Below, in pieces: positions 1-7,854 of a stretch of 22,510 nucleotides of DNA; the first letter of the stretch is position 1; the number at the start of each line of letters is the position of its first letter. The notes under the pieces were generated by a model that ran no database searches, was not told the origin of the DNA, and worked only from the letters and a program-made list of their open reading frames with translations. This stretch comes from Alphaproteobacteria bacterium (lineage in GTDB: Bacteria; Pseudomonadota; Alphaproteobacteria; Rs-D84). The position numbers and the translations under genes were made by a program. The stretch lies in contig JAKSTE010000004.1 of NCBI GenBank assembly GCA_024402735.1, positions 1 to 22,510 of the forward strand, in the 5' to 3' direction.

Positions 1-354
1 CATTTGATTACGTGGTATTGGGTTCATATGTATTCTTTCTAATTCATAATTTATAAAAGGAAAGTCAAAATCTAAACCATTATGTGCTACTATTTTAGAG
101 TCACCTATAAATTCTAAAAATTTTGGTGCTACAACAGCCATAATAGGTTTGTCATCTAAAAATGCGTTAGATATTTTGTGAACCATATATGATTCTGCTG
201 GTATAACTTTCCCTTCAGGGTTTATATATTCGTGGAAAGTGTTTTTTGTAAGTTTTCCGTCTACTAATTCAACTGCGCCTATTTCTATACAACGGTCTCC
301 GTGTATAAAATCTAGACCTGTTGTTTCAATATCAAAGCAGACTACACGACTCAT
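1..354 (-). CDS. dnaQ: DnaQ-family 3'-5' exonuclease (DNA polymerase III epsilon-like), N-terminal part
   Basis: The first 118 codons are present; the gene runs off the left edge of the window. The start is the ATG at 354-352, preceded by an AGGTG Shine-Dalgarno-like site about 7 bases upstream. Residues 7-14 read FDIETTGL, the Exo I motif (DxE) that binds the catalytic metals, and an HNGLDFDF stretch near residue 97 fits Exo II. This is the DEDD exonuclease fold that proofreads as the epsilon subunit of DNA polymerase III. Exo III and any C-terminal polymerase-binding region lie outside the window, so a stand-alone DnaQ-like nuclease cannot be excluded. It is divergent from the UvrD-type helicase gene and shares its promoter region. 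Confidence 0.9.
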   Translation of the reverse strand, partial: MSRVVCFDIETTGLDFIHGDRCIEIGAVELVDGKLTKNTFHEYINPEGKVIPAESYMVHKISNAFLDDKPIMAVVAPKFLEFIGDSKIVAHNGLDFDFPFINYELERIHMNPIPRNQM

Positions 355-385
355 AACTACACCTATATTATTAATTAATAAATCG

Positions 386-415
386 ATTGTATAAGAATCT
401 TTTATAAATTACAAT
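386..415. promoter_or_regulatory. Overlapping divergent promoters for dnaQ and the helicase gene
   Basis: On the plus strand TTGTAT (387-392) and TACAAT (410-415) are separated by 17 bases and point to the helicase gene. On the minus strand TTGTAA (409-414) and TACAAT (386-391) are also separated by 17 bases and point to dnaQ. The outer hexamers ATTGTA and TACAAT are exact inverted repeats, so each -10 box overlaps the -35 box of the other direction. RNA polymerase could then bind this one site in only one orientation at a time. The assignment rests on sequence motifs only. Confidence 0.6.
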
Positions 416-438
416 ACTCAAAATAGGTTAGCTTATAT

Positions 439-2496
439 ATGAATTGTCTAGATAATTTAAATGCCGATCAACAAATAGCTGTAACAACAACAGAAGGGCC
501 TGTTTTAACTTTATCTGGTGCTGGTACTGGTAAAACCAGAGTTTTAACATCTAGAATAATATATATATTGCAAAATAAATTGGCTTTGCCTTGGCAAATA
601 TTAGCTTTGACTTTTACTAATAAAGCCGCAAACGAGATGAGTAACCGTATAGCACAATATCCAGACTGTGCGGTGATGAGAAATGATATATGGATGGGGA
701 CATTCCATTCTATTTGCCTAAGAATTTTAAGATCAAATTATGAAAAAGCAGGCTTAAGAAAAGATTTTTTGGTTTTTGGAGAAGATGACCAAAAGGCTGT
801 TTTAAAGTCTATTATTACAGATATGGGAATAGATCCTAAAGAGTACAATCCATCTGATTTAATAGAAACAATATCTAATATAAAAGATAAAGGTATATTA
901 GAAGAGGACAAATTAAAACTCAGCGGACACATCAAAAAAATATATCGCTTATATAACGCAGAATTAAGGCGCCTGAACGCAGTTGATTTTGGAGATATAA
1001 TATTAAACGTTTTACGTTTGTTTGCGTCTACGCCCGAAATTTTAAGCAAATATCAGCATCAGTTTAAATATATATTGGTTGATGAGTTTCAGGACACCAA
1101 TGCCGCACAGATGCAATTCTTAAAAATGCTTACAAAAGATACAGAAAACCCAAATATCTTTTGTGTTGGTGATGATGACCAGTCTATATATTCTTGGAGA
1201 GGAGCAGAGATTAAAAATATATTAGATTTTGAAAAAACATATCCTGGTACAAAAATAATTAGGTTGGAAATAAATTATAGAAGTACAGGTAATATATTAG
1301 GTGCGGCAAATTCTATAATAGCTAATAATTCAGAACGCTTAGGTAAAACTTTAAAGACGGCTCCAGATATAGGTATGGGAGAACCTGTATACGTTTTAAC
1401 CGTTCCAAATGAAAAAGATGAAGCGAAGTTAATTTCTTATACCATAGGTAAGAATTGTAAAGGTAACTATTCTGATTATGCTGTTTTGATACGATCTGGT
1501 TCTTTATCTAGAGTTATAGAAGAAGAATTTACACTTCGAGGAATACCGTATAAGGTTGTTGGTGCAACAAAGTTCTATGACAGATCAGAAATTAGAGATG
1601 TTATTGCTTATGCTAGATTATTAGTTTATCCATTTGATGATTTGTCTTTCTTAAGAATAATTTCTAAACCTAGACGTGGTTTTGGAGAGGTTGCTTTAGA
1701 TAAGTTAAAGGCGGTTGGTAAAAGTTTAATGGAGGGGTTGAGCTCTATAAACCTGAGTGCAAAACAACAGGCTGCAGCAACAGAATTCTTGAATGCTTTT
1801 GATATTAGTTGGAGAGATATGGCTCCGGCTGATGCAGTAAAACAATTGTTAGAAAATAGTGGTTATATAAAAATGTGGTCAGAATCAAAAGATGTCGACG
1901 CACATGAACGCTTAGAACACATACGTGAATTGATTCAAAGTGTTATATCTAAATATGATTCTTTACCAGATTTTCTAGAACATGCTGCATTAATGACAAC
2001 AGAAGATGATGTTGAATCTGTCGGTACAAACGTTGTTTCTATTATGACTATACATGCTGCTAAGGGTCTAGAATTTGAAAATGTTTTCTTACCTGCTTGG
2101 GAAGAAGGTATCTTTCCACATGATAAATCGATAAAAGAAGAAGGTTTAGAAGAAGAACGTAGGCTGGCTTATGTTGCTATAACGAGAGCTAAAAAACATT
2201 TGGTTATAACTAACACAATGTCTAGAGTGTTATTTGGACAACAAAACTTCAACAATCCTTCAATGTTTATAGAGGAATTAGATAAAAGATTTATAAATAC
2301 CGGTGAACAATATAATCCAGAACAACATAAATCAATAGAGGAAGATAAAAAGACAAAACTTGTTGGGAAAATGGTTGCTCATAAAGAATTTGGTAGAGGT
2401 GTTATTATAGGTTCTAAGGGTAGTGTTTTTGTTGTGGCTTTTAAAGATAAAGGGATAAAAAACGTCGAATTAACATCTTTAGAAATAGATTGTTAA
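439..2496 (+). CDS. uvrD: UvrD/PcrA-type ATP-dependent DNA helicase (SF1A)
   Basis: Complete 685-residue helicase, a usual length for UvrD/PcrA/Rep proteins, which unwind DNA 3'-5' in nucleotide-excision and mismatch repair. Motifs appear in order: Q motif LNADQQIAV near the N-terminus; Walker A GAGTGKT at residues 27-33; Walker B DEFQDTN from residue 215; motif III GDDDQSIYSWRGA from about 244; motif IV region INYRST; motif V MTIHAAKGLEFE from 536; motif VI with AYVAITRAKK at about 576-586. The last 45 residues (VGKMVAHKEFGRGVIIG and following) match the Tudor-like C-terminal domain of PcrA/UvrD, which binds RNA polymerase in studied homologues. The leader is short and has no strong ribosome site. 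The stop codon is 3 bases from the stop of the convergent VirB6-like gene, with no terminator hairpin between. UvrD, PcrA and Rep cannot be separated here. Confidence 0.95.
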   Translation: MNCLDNLNADQQIAVTTTEGPVLTLSGAGTGKTRVLTSRIIYILQNKLALPWQILALTFTNKAANEMSNRIAQYPDCAVMRNDIWMGTFHSICLRILRSNYEKAGLRKDFLVFGEDDQKAVLKSIITDMGIDPKEYNPSDLIETISNIKDKGILEEDKLKLSGHIKKIYRLYNAELRRLNAVDFGDIILNVLRLFASTPEILSKYQHQFKYILVDEFQDTNAAQMQFLKMLTKDTENPNIFCVGDDDQSIYSWRGAEIKNILDFEKTYPGTKIIRLEINYRSTGNILGAANSIIANNSERLGKTLKTAPDIGMGEPVYVLTVPNEKDEAKLISYTIGKNCKGNYSDYAVLIRSGSLSRVIEEEFTLRGIPYKVVGATKFYDRSEIRDVIAYARLLVYPFDDLSFLRIISKPRRGFGEVALDKLKAVGKSLMEGLSSINLSAKQQAAATEFLNAFDISWRDMAPADAVKQLLENSGYIKMWSESKDVDAHERLEHIRELIQSVISKYDSLPDFLEHAALMTTEDDVESVGTNVVSIMTIHAAKGLEFENVFLPAWEEGIFPHDKSIKEEGLEEERRLAYVAITRAKKHLVITNTMSRVLFGQQNFNNPSMFIEELDKRFINTGEQYNPEQHKSIEEDKKTKLVGKMVAHKEFGRGVIIGSKGSVFVVAFKDKGIKNVELTSLEIDC

Positions 2497-2499
2497 GTT

Positions 2500-3813
2500 T
2501 TACTTTTTCTTTGCCCAAGAACTAATAATTTTTTGTGATAATGCTTTTGCATCTTTCACCATTGTTTTTGCGTCACCAAATAATTTTTCACCGAATGAGT
2601 TATCTACACTACCGCCAATTGTTTGTTGTAATGTTTCTGCCTTGTAAATAATTTCTTTTACTACAAACAATCCAAGTAACATGCTTGTATAACGTATTTC
2701 GTTTGACATGCCATTTGGCATATTGACAATACCGGATAGTATGATTGCGCAAATGGCTACAATTATAGATAAAGATACAAAATAAATAGCTGCATTAATA
2801 AATACTAATATTTGATCAGATAATTTTTTTGTATTAAATACTTTTAATAGACCGTTGAATATTTGTCCTATATATCCTTTTTCTGATGTTTGTGGCAATC
2901 CTTCTGCCAAAGCAGTAAAAGGTAATAACAATAAAGTTAAAAATAGATCTGTTACTATACCTAATGTCATAAAGGCAAATTTTATGACACATTTTATAAA
3001 CATATATACGCAATAAACACCTACACAAATTTCAACAAAGCTACGATTTACAAAACCATCTCCTATCCATCCAAATGCTGTTAATATTCCTTTAGCGAAG
3101 AAAGTTGATAATCTTCCTGGAAGACAAATAATATTTGCTGCGGTATTTTGGTCTATTAATAGAGCATCAGATGCGTTGTTTGAGATATATGTTTTTATAG
3201 CTGTACATGTATCTGGAATATGTGCATCAGCTATTTCTGCGACGGCATTTAATATTAGATCTGAGAAATATGTTCCTAAATTGATAATAGGAGTAACAAG
3301 TAAATTAAATAGTTCAGATGTTTTGCCAAAATATAATACGGCTATCCATATGGAGACAATAATTCCTTTTTTTGCTATGTCTTGTAATACGGTTACAGAA
3401 TCTCCTGTGGCTTTAATAAGCCTATATCCCTCTACGGCGATCCATAAAGCATACATAACAAATAAAAAGATGATAATAAATTTAACAAGAGATATTTGTA
3501 ATACTTTATCTAACGACGACAAAGCTTCCATAAGTACTAAACTAACTTTAGCTTCAATAGGAACGAATGTTGTTGTTTCTAAGTTAGTTGTGTAGTCATT
3601 AAGGTTGGTTGCTAAACCTGATGTGAAATTATTTGCATCTTCAGAAGCTTGTCCAATGATATTAGTTCTATTGTAAGAGTCTAATATATCACCATAATCA
3701 CCGACGTTTGCTTTAGGTGTATTTGTAATAGCCATACAAGCAGAAGAAATACTTGCTACACATAGACAGCAAATTATCAATTTAGAAAAGATCTTACATA
3801 ATTTTTTTATCAT
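2500..3813 (-). CDS. VirB6/TrbL-like polytopic membrane protein (paralogue D)
   Basis: 437 residues, last gene of a four-gene minus-strand operon; its start overlaps the previous stop by 4 bases. It begins with a signal-peptide-like segment (residues 1-28, ending ACMA). After a polar stretch come several long hydrophobic segments (about 110-135, 150-163, 255-300, 335-365). The motif PIINLGT (P175, G180) opens an extracytoplasmic loop with two cysteines, C203 and C230. The C-terminus is polar and ends SSWAKKK. Hydropathy and layout fit VirB6/TrbL, the inner-membrane channel component of type IV secretion and conjugation machines, and the same motif pattern recurs in its neighbours. The CxxC motif near the N-terminus, seen in three siblings, is absent here. 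The family call rests on topology and shared motifs, not on a catalytic signature. Confidence 0.75.
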   Translation of the reverse strand: MIKKLCKIFSKLIICCLCVASISSACMAITNTPKANVGDYGDILDSYNRTNIIGQASEDANNFTSGLATNLNDYTTNLETTTFVPIEAKVSLVLMEALSSLDKVLQISLVKFIIIFLFVMYALWIAVEGYRLIKATGDSVTVLQDIAKKGIIVSIWIAVLYFGKTSELFNLLVTPIINLGTYFSDLILNAVAEIADAHIPDTCTAIKTYISNNASDALLIDQNTAANIICLPGRLSTFFAKGILTAFGWIGDGFVNRSFVEICVGVYCVYMFIKCVIKFAFMTLGIVTDLFLTLLLLPFTALAEGLPQTSEKGYIGQIFNGLLKVFNTKKLSDQILVFINAAIYFVSLSIIVAICAIILSGIVNMPNGMSNEIRYTSMLLGLFVVKEIIYKAETLQQTIGGSVDNSFGEKLFGDAKTMVKDAKALSQKIISSWAKKK

Positions 3814-5258
3814 GACTTTTTAGCTTTTGAAATCCATGCGTATGTTTTTTCTGGTATACTATAAATAGTTTTTCCTAATTGCTTTACCCAATCTCCATAA
3901 TCAAATTCTTCTTTTTCTGGTACGGTTAATATTTTTTCTATTTTTGGTTCTAGTATCCAAGAATATAAGAAATAAATCATGATCATAAACAGGAAGAATT
4001 CAAAACCGTCATCCATAAAATCAAAAGCCCCAGGATATTTTTGTTCAACTTGTTGTCTTTCTGTTAAGAAACATTGTTTGAATTTTTCTTTATTCATTTC
4101 TCCAGTAGATGAAAGTGCAACTTGTTCACATTTGGTAAACACATTCATTACAGACATGCTTTGAGAATCTGTGTTAATTGTTCCAGAAGGAGTAGACATC
4201 AACATAGGCATAATAGATGTGTAACCATCTATTCTTGGTGGAAAATAAGAGTCTGCTGCGTAATAAACAATCGCATATAGAACAGAAATCTTTAAACTAA
4301 TTTTAATAATGCTTACGGCAGATTTAACCACCATTGATAGAGCAGAATCAGCAATTCCTTTAGCTAATCCCCAAACTTGTTCGAAAGCGGTGGCAGCAAG
4401 TAATGCTGGTAAGAATATAATTAGAAATACCAATTTAAATATAACAGACAATACTTGAAAAACTAATCTAAACCCAAGAACTAAGAATATTAAAACTAAT
4501 CCAAGACCCGCAAGCCATGTAAACATTCCGCCGCCAAGTCCCATATAAGCATAATTCATTAAAGCAAATCCACCAGCGGCGCCAGCTAACATGATTGTAT
4601 TTAAGTTGCCCATTACACACATAAAAGGTTGTAAAACAGGGTTTAGTATATCTGATTCTCCTGCAGGGGTTTCTTCTACAGTGCATGTGGATTCGTTTAT
4701 AAGGTTGGTTGTTGCCATTGATAATTGTGTGCCTATATACATGACTGGTGTAATAGTAATATTAGTTACCGTTTTTAAAGCATTTGTGCCACCAAGTCCT
4801 ATTGTACCAATTAAAACACCTATAACCATAACACGTATGCCTGTGCGCCATACTTTGTCGAACCAAGCGTGAAAATCGAATTTTATTTCATTGTCACTAA
4901 GTTCAGTTACATCTTTGGATAAAGCATTGTCGGAGAAGAATTTGATTGTGTGTAATAAAACAAAAATACCAAAACCTATAGCCATTAAAATCCATAAATT
5001 ATTAATGATGCTGTTCCAAAACAATTCTGTGCCACGACCCATGATAGAGAATAGTTGTTGTATATAACCACATAAGAAACAACCACCAACAGAACCTAAA
5101 TCTTCATTTTGAGCACCAATTTGTTTTAAGAAACTAGATATACTAGAATATGTGAGAGAAGAATCTCCAATTATTGAAGACAAATACCACACACCAATAC
5201 CAAGTAGTACAAGACCTAGTCCTACATTTATTGCCCAAGATATTAATATTTTTTTCAT
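3810..5258 (-). CDS. VirB6/TrbL-like polytopic membrane protein (paralogue C)
   Basis: 482 residues, the largest of the five paralogues. A hydrophobic N-terminal segment (residues about 5-30) is followed by CFLCGYIQQLF with C60 and C63. Membrane segments lie at about 88-107, 142-157 and 225-300, with a further pair near 312-335 and 418-435. The family motif PVMYIGT (P171, G176) precedes a loop with C192 and C214. A second extracytoplasmic stretch around residues 335-410 also has two cysteines, about 18 residues apart. The polar C-terminus ends ISKAKKS. The start is the ATG at 5258, 3 bases after the upstream gene's stop; no strong Shine-Dalgarno is visible, so translation may be coupled. Likely an inner-membrane subunit of a type IV secretion-like complex, inferred from topology. 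Confidence 0.75.
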   Translation of the reverse strand: MKKILISWAINVGLGLVLLGIGVWYLSSIIGDSSLTYSSISSFLKQIGAQNEDLGSVGGCFLCGYIQQLFSIMGRGTELFWNSIINNLWILMAIGFGIFVLLHTIKFFSDNALSKDVTELSDNEIKFDFHAWFDKVWRTGIRVMVIGVLIGTIGLGGTNALKTVTNITITPVMYIGTQLSMATTNLINESTCTVEETPAGESDILNPVLQPFMCVMGNLNTIMLAGAAGGFALMNYAYMGLGGGMFTWLAGLGLVLIFLVLGFRLVFQVLSVIFKLVFLIIFLPALLAATAFEQVWGLAKGIADSALSMVVKSAVSIIKISLKISVLYAIVYYAADSYFPPRIDGYTSIMPMLMSTPSGTINTDSQSMSVMNVFTKCEQVALSSTGEMNKEKFKQCFLTERQQVEQKYPGAFDFMDDGFEFFLFMIMIYFLYSWILEPKIEKILTVPEKEEFDYGDWVKQLGKTIYSIPEKTYAWISKAKKS

Positions 5259-5261
5259 AAT

Positions 5262-6476
5262 TTACTTTTTTTTCTCTGTTGGCTTTGGTGATTCTGATTT
5301 TGGAGCTTCTGCTTCTGGTTTGCTTGCTGCTTTTTTGGTAATAATAGTTGTTGCAATTTGTTTTGCTACGTTACCTACGTTTTTAGTTAATTGGAATACA
5401 GATTCTCCAACTTCTTTTGATATAGAGTCTTCTACTTTTACATTAAATATTCCTAATATTTTTTCTGTTATCTTTGGAATTTGATCAGCAATAAATTTGA
5501 TGACATATAATAAAACTAAGCATCCCACAAAACCAATTGTTGCTAAATCTTCTGTGTCCAAATTAAAATTGAACAACGAACTTGTAGCTATTTGTGTCGG
5601 ATCAACGTTGTGACTTATAAAGAAAGCGTTAATAATTCTAGTGATTAACGTATATGTCAAAACAGATGCTAAAACAGAAACAATAGCATTAATAACTTTT
5701 TTAATTTGCCCACCACCTAAGCTTGAACCTAGACTGCTTAACCAAGAAGGTGCATCTGCTGCTCCTTTAAATATGAATAAAACAAGAGATAAAGGAAATA
5801 GAAATGCAAACATTGCCATAGCTACAACAATATCTAAGAAACAAAAAGAATATTTTATAAATAGCACTAAGAAATTATATGTTAAATATAATCCTATAAA
5901 GAAAATGATGACGTTTTTCCATAATGCACCGATACCAAGTAACCCTGAAGCAAAAGATTTATCTATAATATTTATACCCATTTTTATATAAATTTGATTT
6001 TGAGTCACTGTTGATTCTATAAGGGTGAGTAAGGTGTCTCTTAATTCAGAGCTAAAGAAAGCTTTTGAAGTAATTGTTGATGTTTGTGTTAACCCTTGAA
6101 TGGCATAGTCTTGAGGTAATAAAGATTTAGAAACAGCTAGTGTTAATTGTGCAACCGGTTCAAAAGTTACTTTAGAAATTAGTTGAGGAATTACAGAACC
6201 TAATGTTAATAAAGTTAATACGATTAAAGATTTTATAATTACAGGTTTTATGCTTTTTTGATACAAAGGATCTGGAGAATCAGATTTTGTGTTTTGCCAT
6301 ACTGCATGAAAAATATAGAATATAAATAGTATTACGAATATTACCAAACAGATGTAAGTTAGTTTTTCGTAAACAGCACCAGCGGCATTTGATATTATAG
6401 CAAACAATTTATCAAATATAGGACACGTCCAACATTGGATTAAGGTATCTGTTAAAGAAAAAGCAAACTGTTCCAT
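5262..6476 (-). CDS. VirB6/TrbL-like polytopic membrane protein (paralogue B)
   Basis: 404 residues, the shortest paralogue. It has no classic signal peptide; the N-terminus carries QCWTCPIFDKLF with C15 and C18, then a membrane segment at about 40-60. The family motif is degenerate (EPVAQLT: P107 kept, the glycine five residues later is threonine), and the loop after it lacks the cysteine pair. Further hydrophobic blocks lie at about 176-240, 255-275 and 300-325. The C-terminal tail of about 60 residues is polar and rich in K, E, P and S, ending PTEKKK, and is probably cytoplasmic. The gene starts 6 bases after the stop of the first operon gene and ends 3 bases before the next start. It is the most diverged family member, so it may have a distinct position or partner in the complex. 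Confidence 0.72.
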   Translation of the reverse strand: MEQFAFSLTDTLIQCWTCPIFDKLFAIISNAAGAVYEKLTYICLVIFVILFIFYIFHAVWQNTKSDSPDPLYQKSIKPVIIKSLIVLTLLTLGSVIPQLISKVTFEPVAQLTLAVSKSLLPQDYAIQGLTQTSTITSKAFFSSELRDTLLTLIESTVTQNQIYIKMGINIIDKSFASGLLGIGALWKNVIIFFIGLYLTYNFLVLFIKYSFCFLDIVVAMAMFAFLFPLSLVLFIFKGAADAPSWLSSLGSSLGGGQIKKVINAIVSVLASVLTYTLITRIINAFFISHNVDPTQIATSSLFNFNLDTEDLATIGFVGCLVLLYVIKFIADQIPKITEKILGIFNVKVEDSISKEVGESVFQLTKNVGNVAKQIATTIITKKAASKPEAEAPKSESPKPTEKKK

Positions 6477-6482
6477 AATATT

Positions 6483-7790
6483 TTACTTCTTTAACTTTTT
6501 TACGATATTTATAATGTTCTTTACCTTGTCTGGAGCCGCCTTTGCCTTACCCCAAGCTATCTTTGTGTCACTCATTACAGTGTCATACATCTTAGTTGAT
6601 GTACCAGATGTATACATTTTTAATCTTTCGCGTGTTGCTTCAAAAATGTTATGTAATAAGAATATTGTTAGTAAAGAGGACAACCATATTAAAGAATGAT
6701 TTCCAAATAGTTCAGTTGTATGTTCAACTTGAGGAACATTAGATAACGCAGCACCATTAGCTATATTGTCAAAAGTATAATGGTAATTTTGACCTAATAG
6801 AGCTTTTACAGATGCAACATTAATGCATAACATGAAAGCGCATCCAATCATAGCTGTGAGTAAATTTTTAAGAGCGTCTAATAGCTGGTTAAATACAGGT
6901 AAAACATCTAACCATTTGTCGGATTTTTTTACAACCCATCCTAGTACACTGAATGGATACATTATAATTGCTAAACACAAATCAAATATCGCTTGAATGA
7001 TTAATAATGCCATAAATAAATTAGCTGATACAAATGTGGCAATAATCATAAGCCCTGTTATAACATTCATTATATCTCTGCCACCGCGTGGTATAAGGGT
7101 CATTAAACCTCTAAGACCTTCTTTAAGCGTATGAAAACCTTGTTTTATAACTCTGTTGTTTTCATATGAAATTACATAAACAGGTTGAACTAAAAATTCA
7201 CAACTAGTTTTTGAGATTCCCCATTCTTGTAGTTTGTTGGTTGAACAATCTGGAATGTCTTCAGTTGGAATAGAATTATTAACAAAATTTATTATTTCTT
7301 CTGTGTATACTGAACCAACACTAAGAAAAGGATTAACTAAATATTTTGTAACAAGAGTTGGTCTTACTTGTAACAATACTACAACAGCAATTACGGCACG
7401 CAGGCATGGTTTAACAATGGTTGTCATTACAGAAATAATATCCATATCTTTGCCGGCCCATAAATCACCACCGTCAGAGAATCCAAAAAATCCTAACCAA
7501 TCTTTAGGTAAAAACATTTTAAATGCATATAAAGCTATATTGAAAACAACAAAGATGTATATGAGGATGTAAATAATACCTGTGCCATGACCCAGGAAAA
7601 AATCATATATTTTTGAGGATACTTCCATCAGTTCATTTAATACTAATGGTACGAAAGGAGCTAAATTAAAAACATCAATGATGCTATCTGCATGTGCTTG
7701 ATGAGGAAATGTGCAGAAAACCAGCAATATGCCTAACAAAATAGGCATACTACGCAGCAGTCTTGATAGCTTATTTTTCAAGATATTCAT
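6483..7790 (-). CDS. VirB6/TrbL-like polytopic membrane protein (paralogue A), first gene of the operon
   Basis: 435 residues. Residues 1-35 look like a Sec signal peptide with a basic start, a hydrophobic core and a cleavage-like HAHA/QAHADS end. Membrane segments lie at about 70-93, 130-142, 240-285 and 305-325, with another near 365-380. The family motif NPFLSVGS (P154, G159) is followed by a loop with C182 and C197. The tail is basic and ends IVKKLKK, very like the tail of the divergent paralogue E (IFTKLKK). There is no CxxC motif; the matching region reads FNLAPFVPLV. The ATG at 7790 follows a GAGAGA stretch in a leader of about 16 bases. It heads the operon that continues through 2500. 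Known VirB6 proteins form the inner-membrane part of the type IV secretion stalk; that role is inferred here. Confidence 0.75.
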   Translation of the reverse strand: MNILKNKLSRLLRSMPILLGILLVFCTFPHQAHADSIIDVFNLAPFVPLVLNELMEVSSKIYDFFLGHGTGIIYILIYIFVVFNIALYAFKMFLPKDWLGFFGFSDGGDLWAGKDMDIISVMTTIVKPCLRAVIAVVVLLQVRPTLVTKYLVNPFLSVGSVYTEEIINFVNNSIPTEDIPDCSTNKLQEWGISKTSCEFLVQPVYVISYENNRVIKQGFHTLKEGLRGLMTLIPRGGRDIMNVITGLMIIATFVSANLFMALLIIQAIFDLCLAIIMYPFSVLGWVVKKSDKWLDVLPVFNQLLDALKNLLTAMIGCAFMLCINVASVKALLGQNYHYTFDNIANGAALSNVPQVEHTTELFGNHSLIWLSSLLTIFLLHNIFEATRERLKMYTSGTSTKMYDTVMSDTKIAWGKAKAAPDKVKNIINIVKKLKK

Positions 7791-7813
7791 TCTCTCTGAT
7801 TTTATTCACATAT

Positions 7814-7822
7814 ATTATAGCA
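7814..7822 (-). promoter_or_regulatory. Extended -10 promoter for the four-gene VirB6-like operon
   Basis: The minus strand reads TGCTATAAT, a perfect TGnTATAAT extended -10 element. No good -35 box is found at 16-18 bases, as is common for extended -10 promoters. The expected transcription start lies near 7807, giving a leader of about 16 bases before the ATG at 7790. It faces away from the element at 7839-7847 within a 64-base intergenic region. Confidence 0.55.
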
Positions 7823-7838
7823 CAATAGTTACATTTTA

Positions 7839-7847
7839 TGTTATAAT
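7839..7847 (+). promoter_or_regulatory. Extended -10 promoter for VirB6-like paralogue E
   Basis: The sequence TGTTATAAT is a perfect TGnTATAAT element. Only 7 bases separate it from the ATG at 7855, so the predicted transcription start falls on or next to the start codon and the mRNA is probably leaderless. No Shine-Dalgarno site could fit in the transcript. Confidence 0.55.
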
Positions 7848-7854
7848 TAAAATC

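Noticed and set aside
3176..3595. 139-codon plus-strand open frame inside a VirB6-like gene
   Set aside because: Antisense to a long, well-supported membrane-protein gene; no ribosome site and no recognisable protein features.
7711..7854. N-terminal extension of the VirB6-like paralogue E to 7711
   Set aside because: It would overlap the start of the divergent gene and both promoters. The ATG at 7855 gives a clean membrane-targeting N-terminus 7 bases after a perfect extended -10 box.
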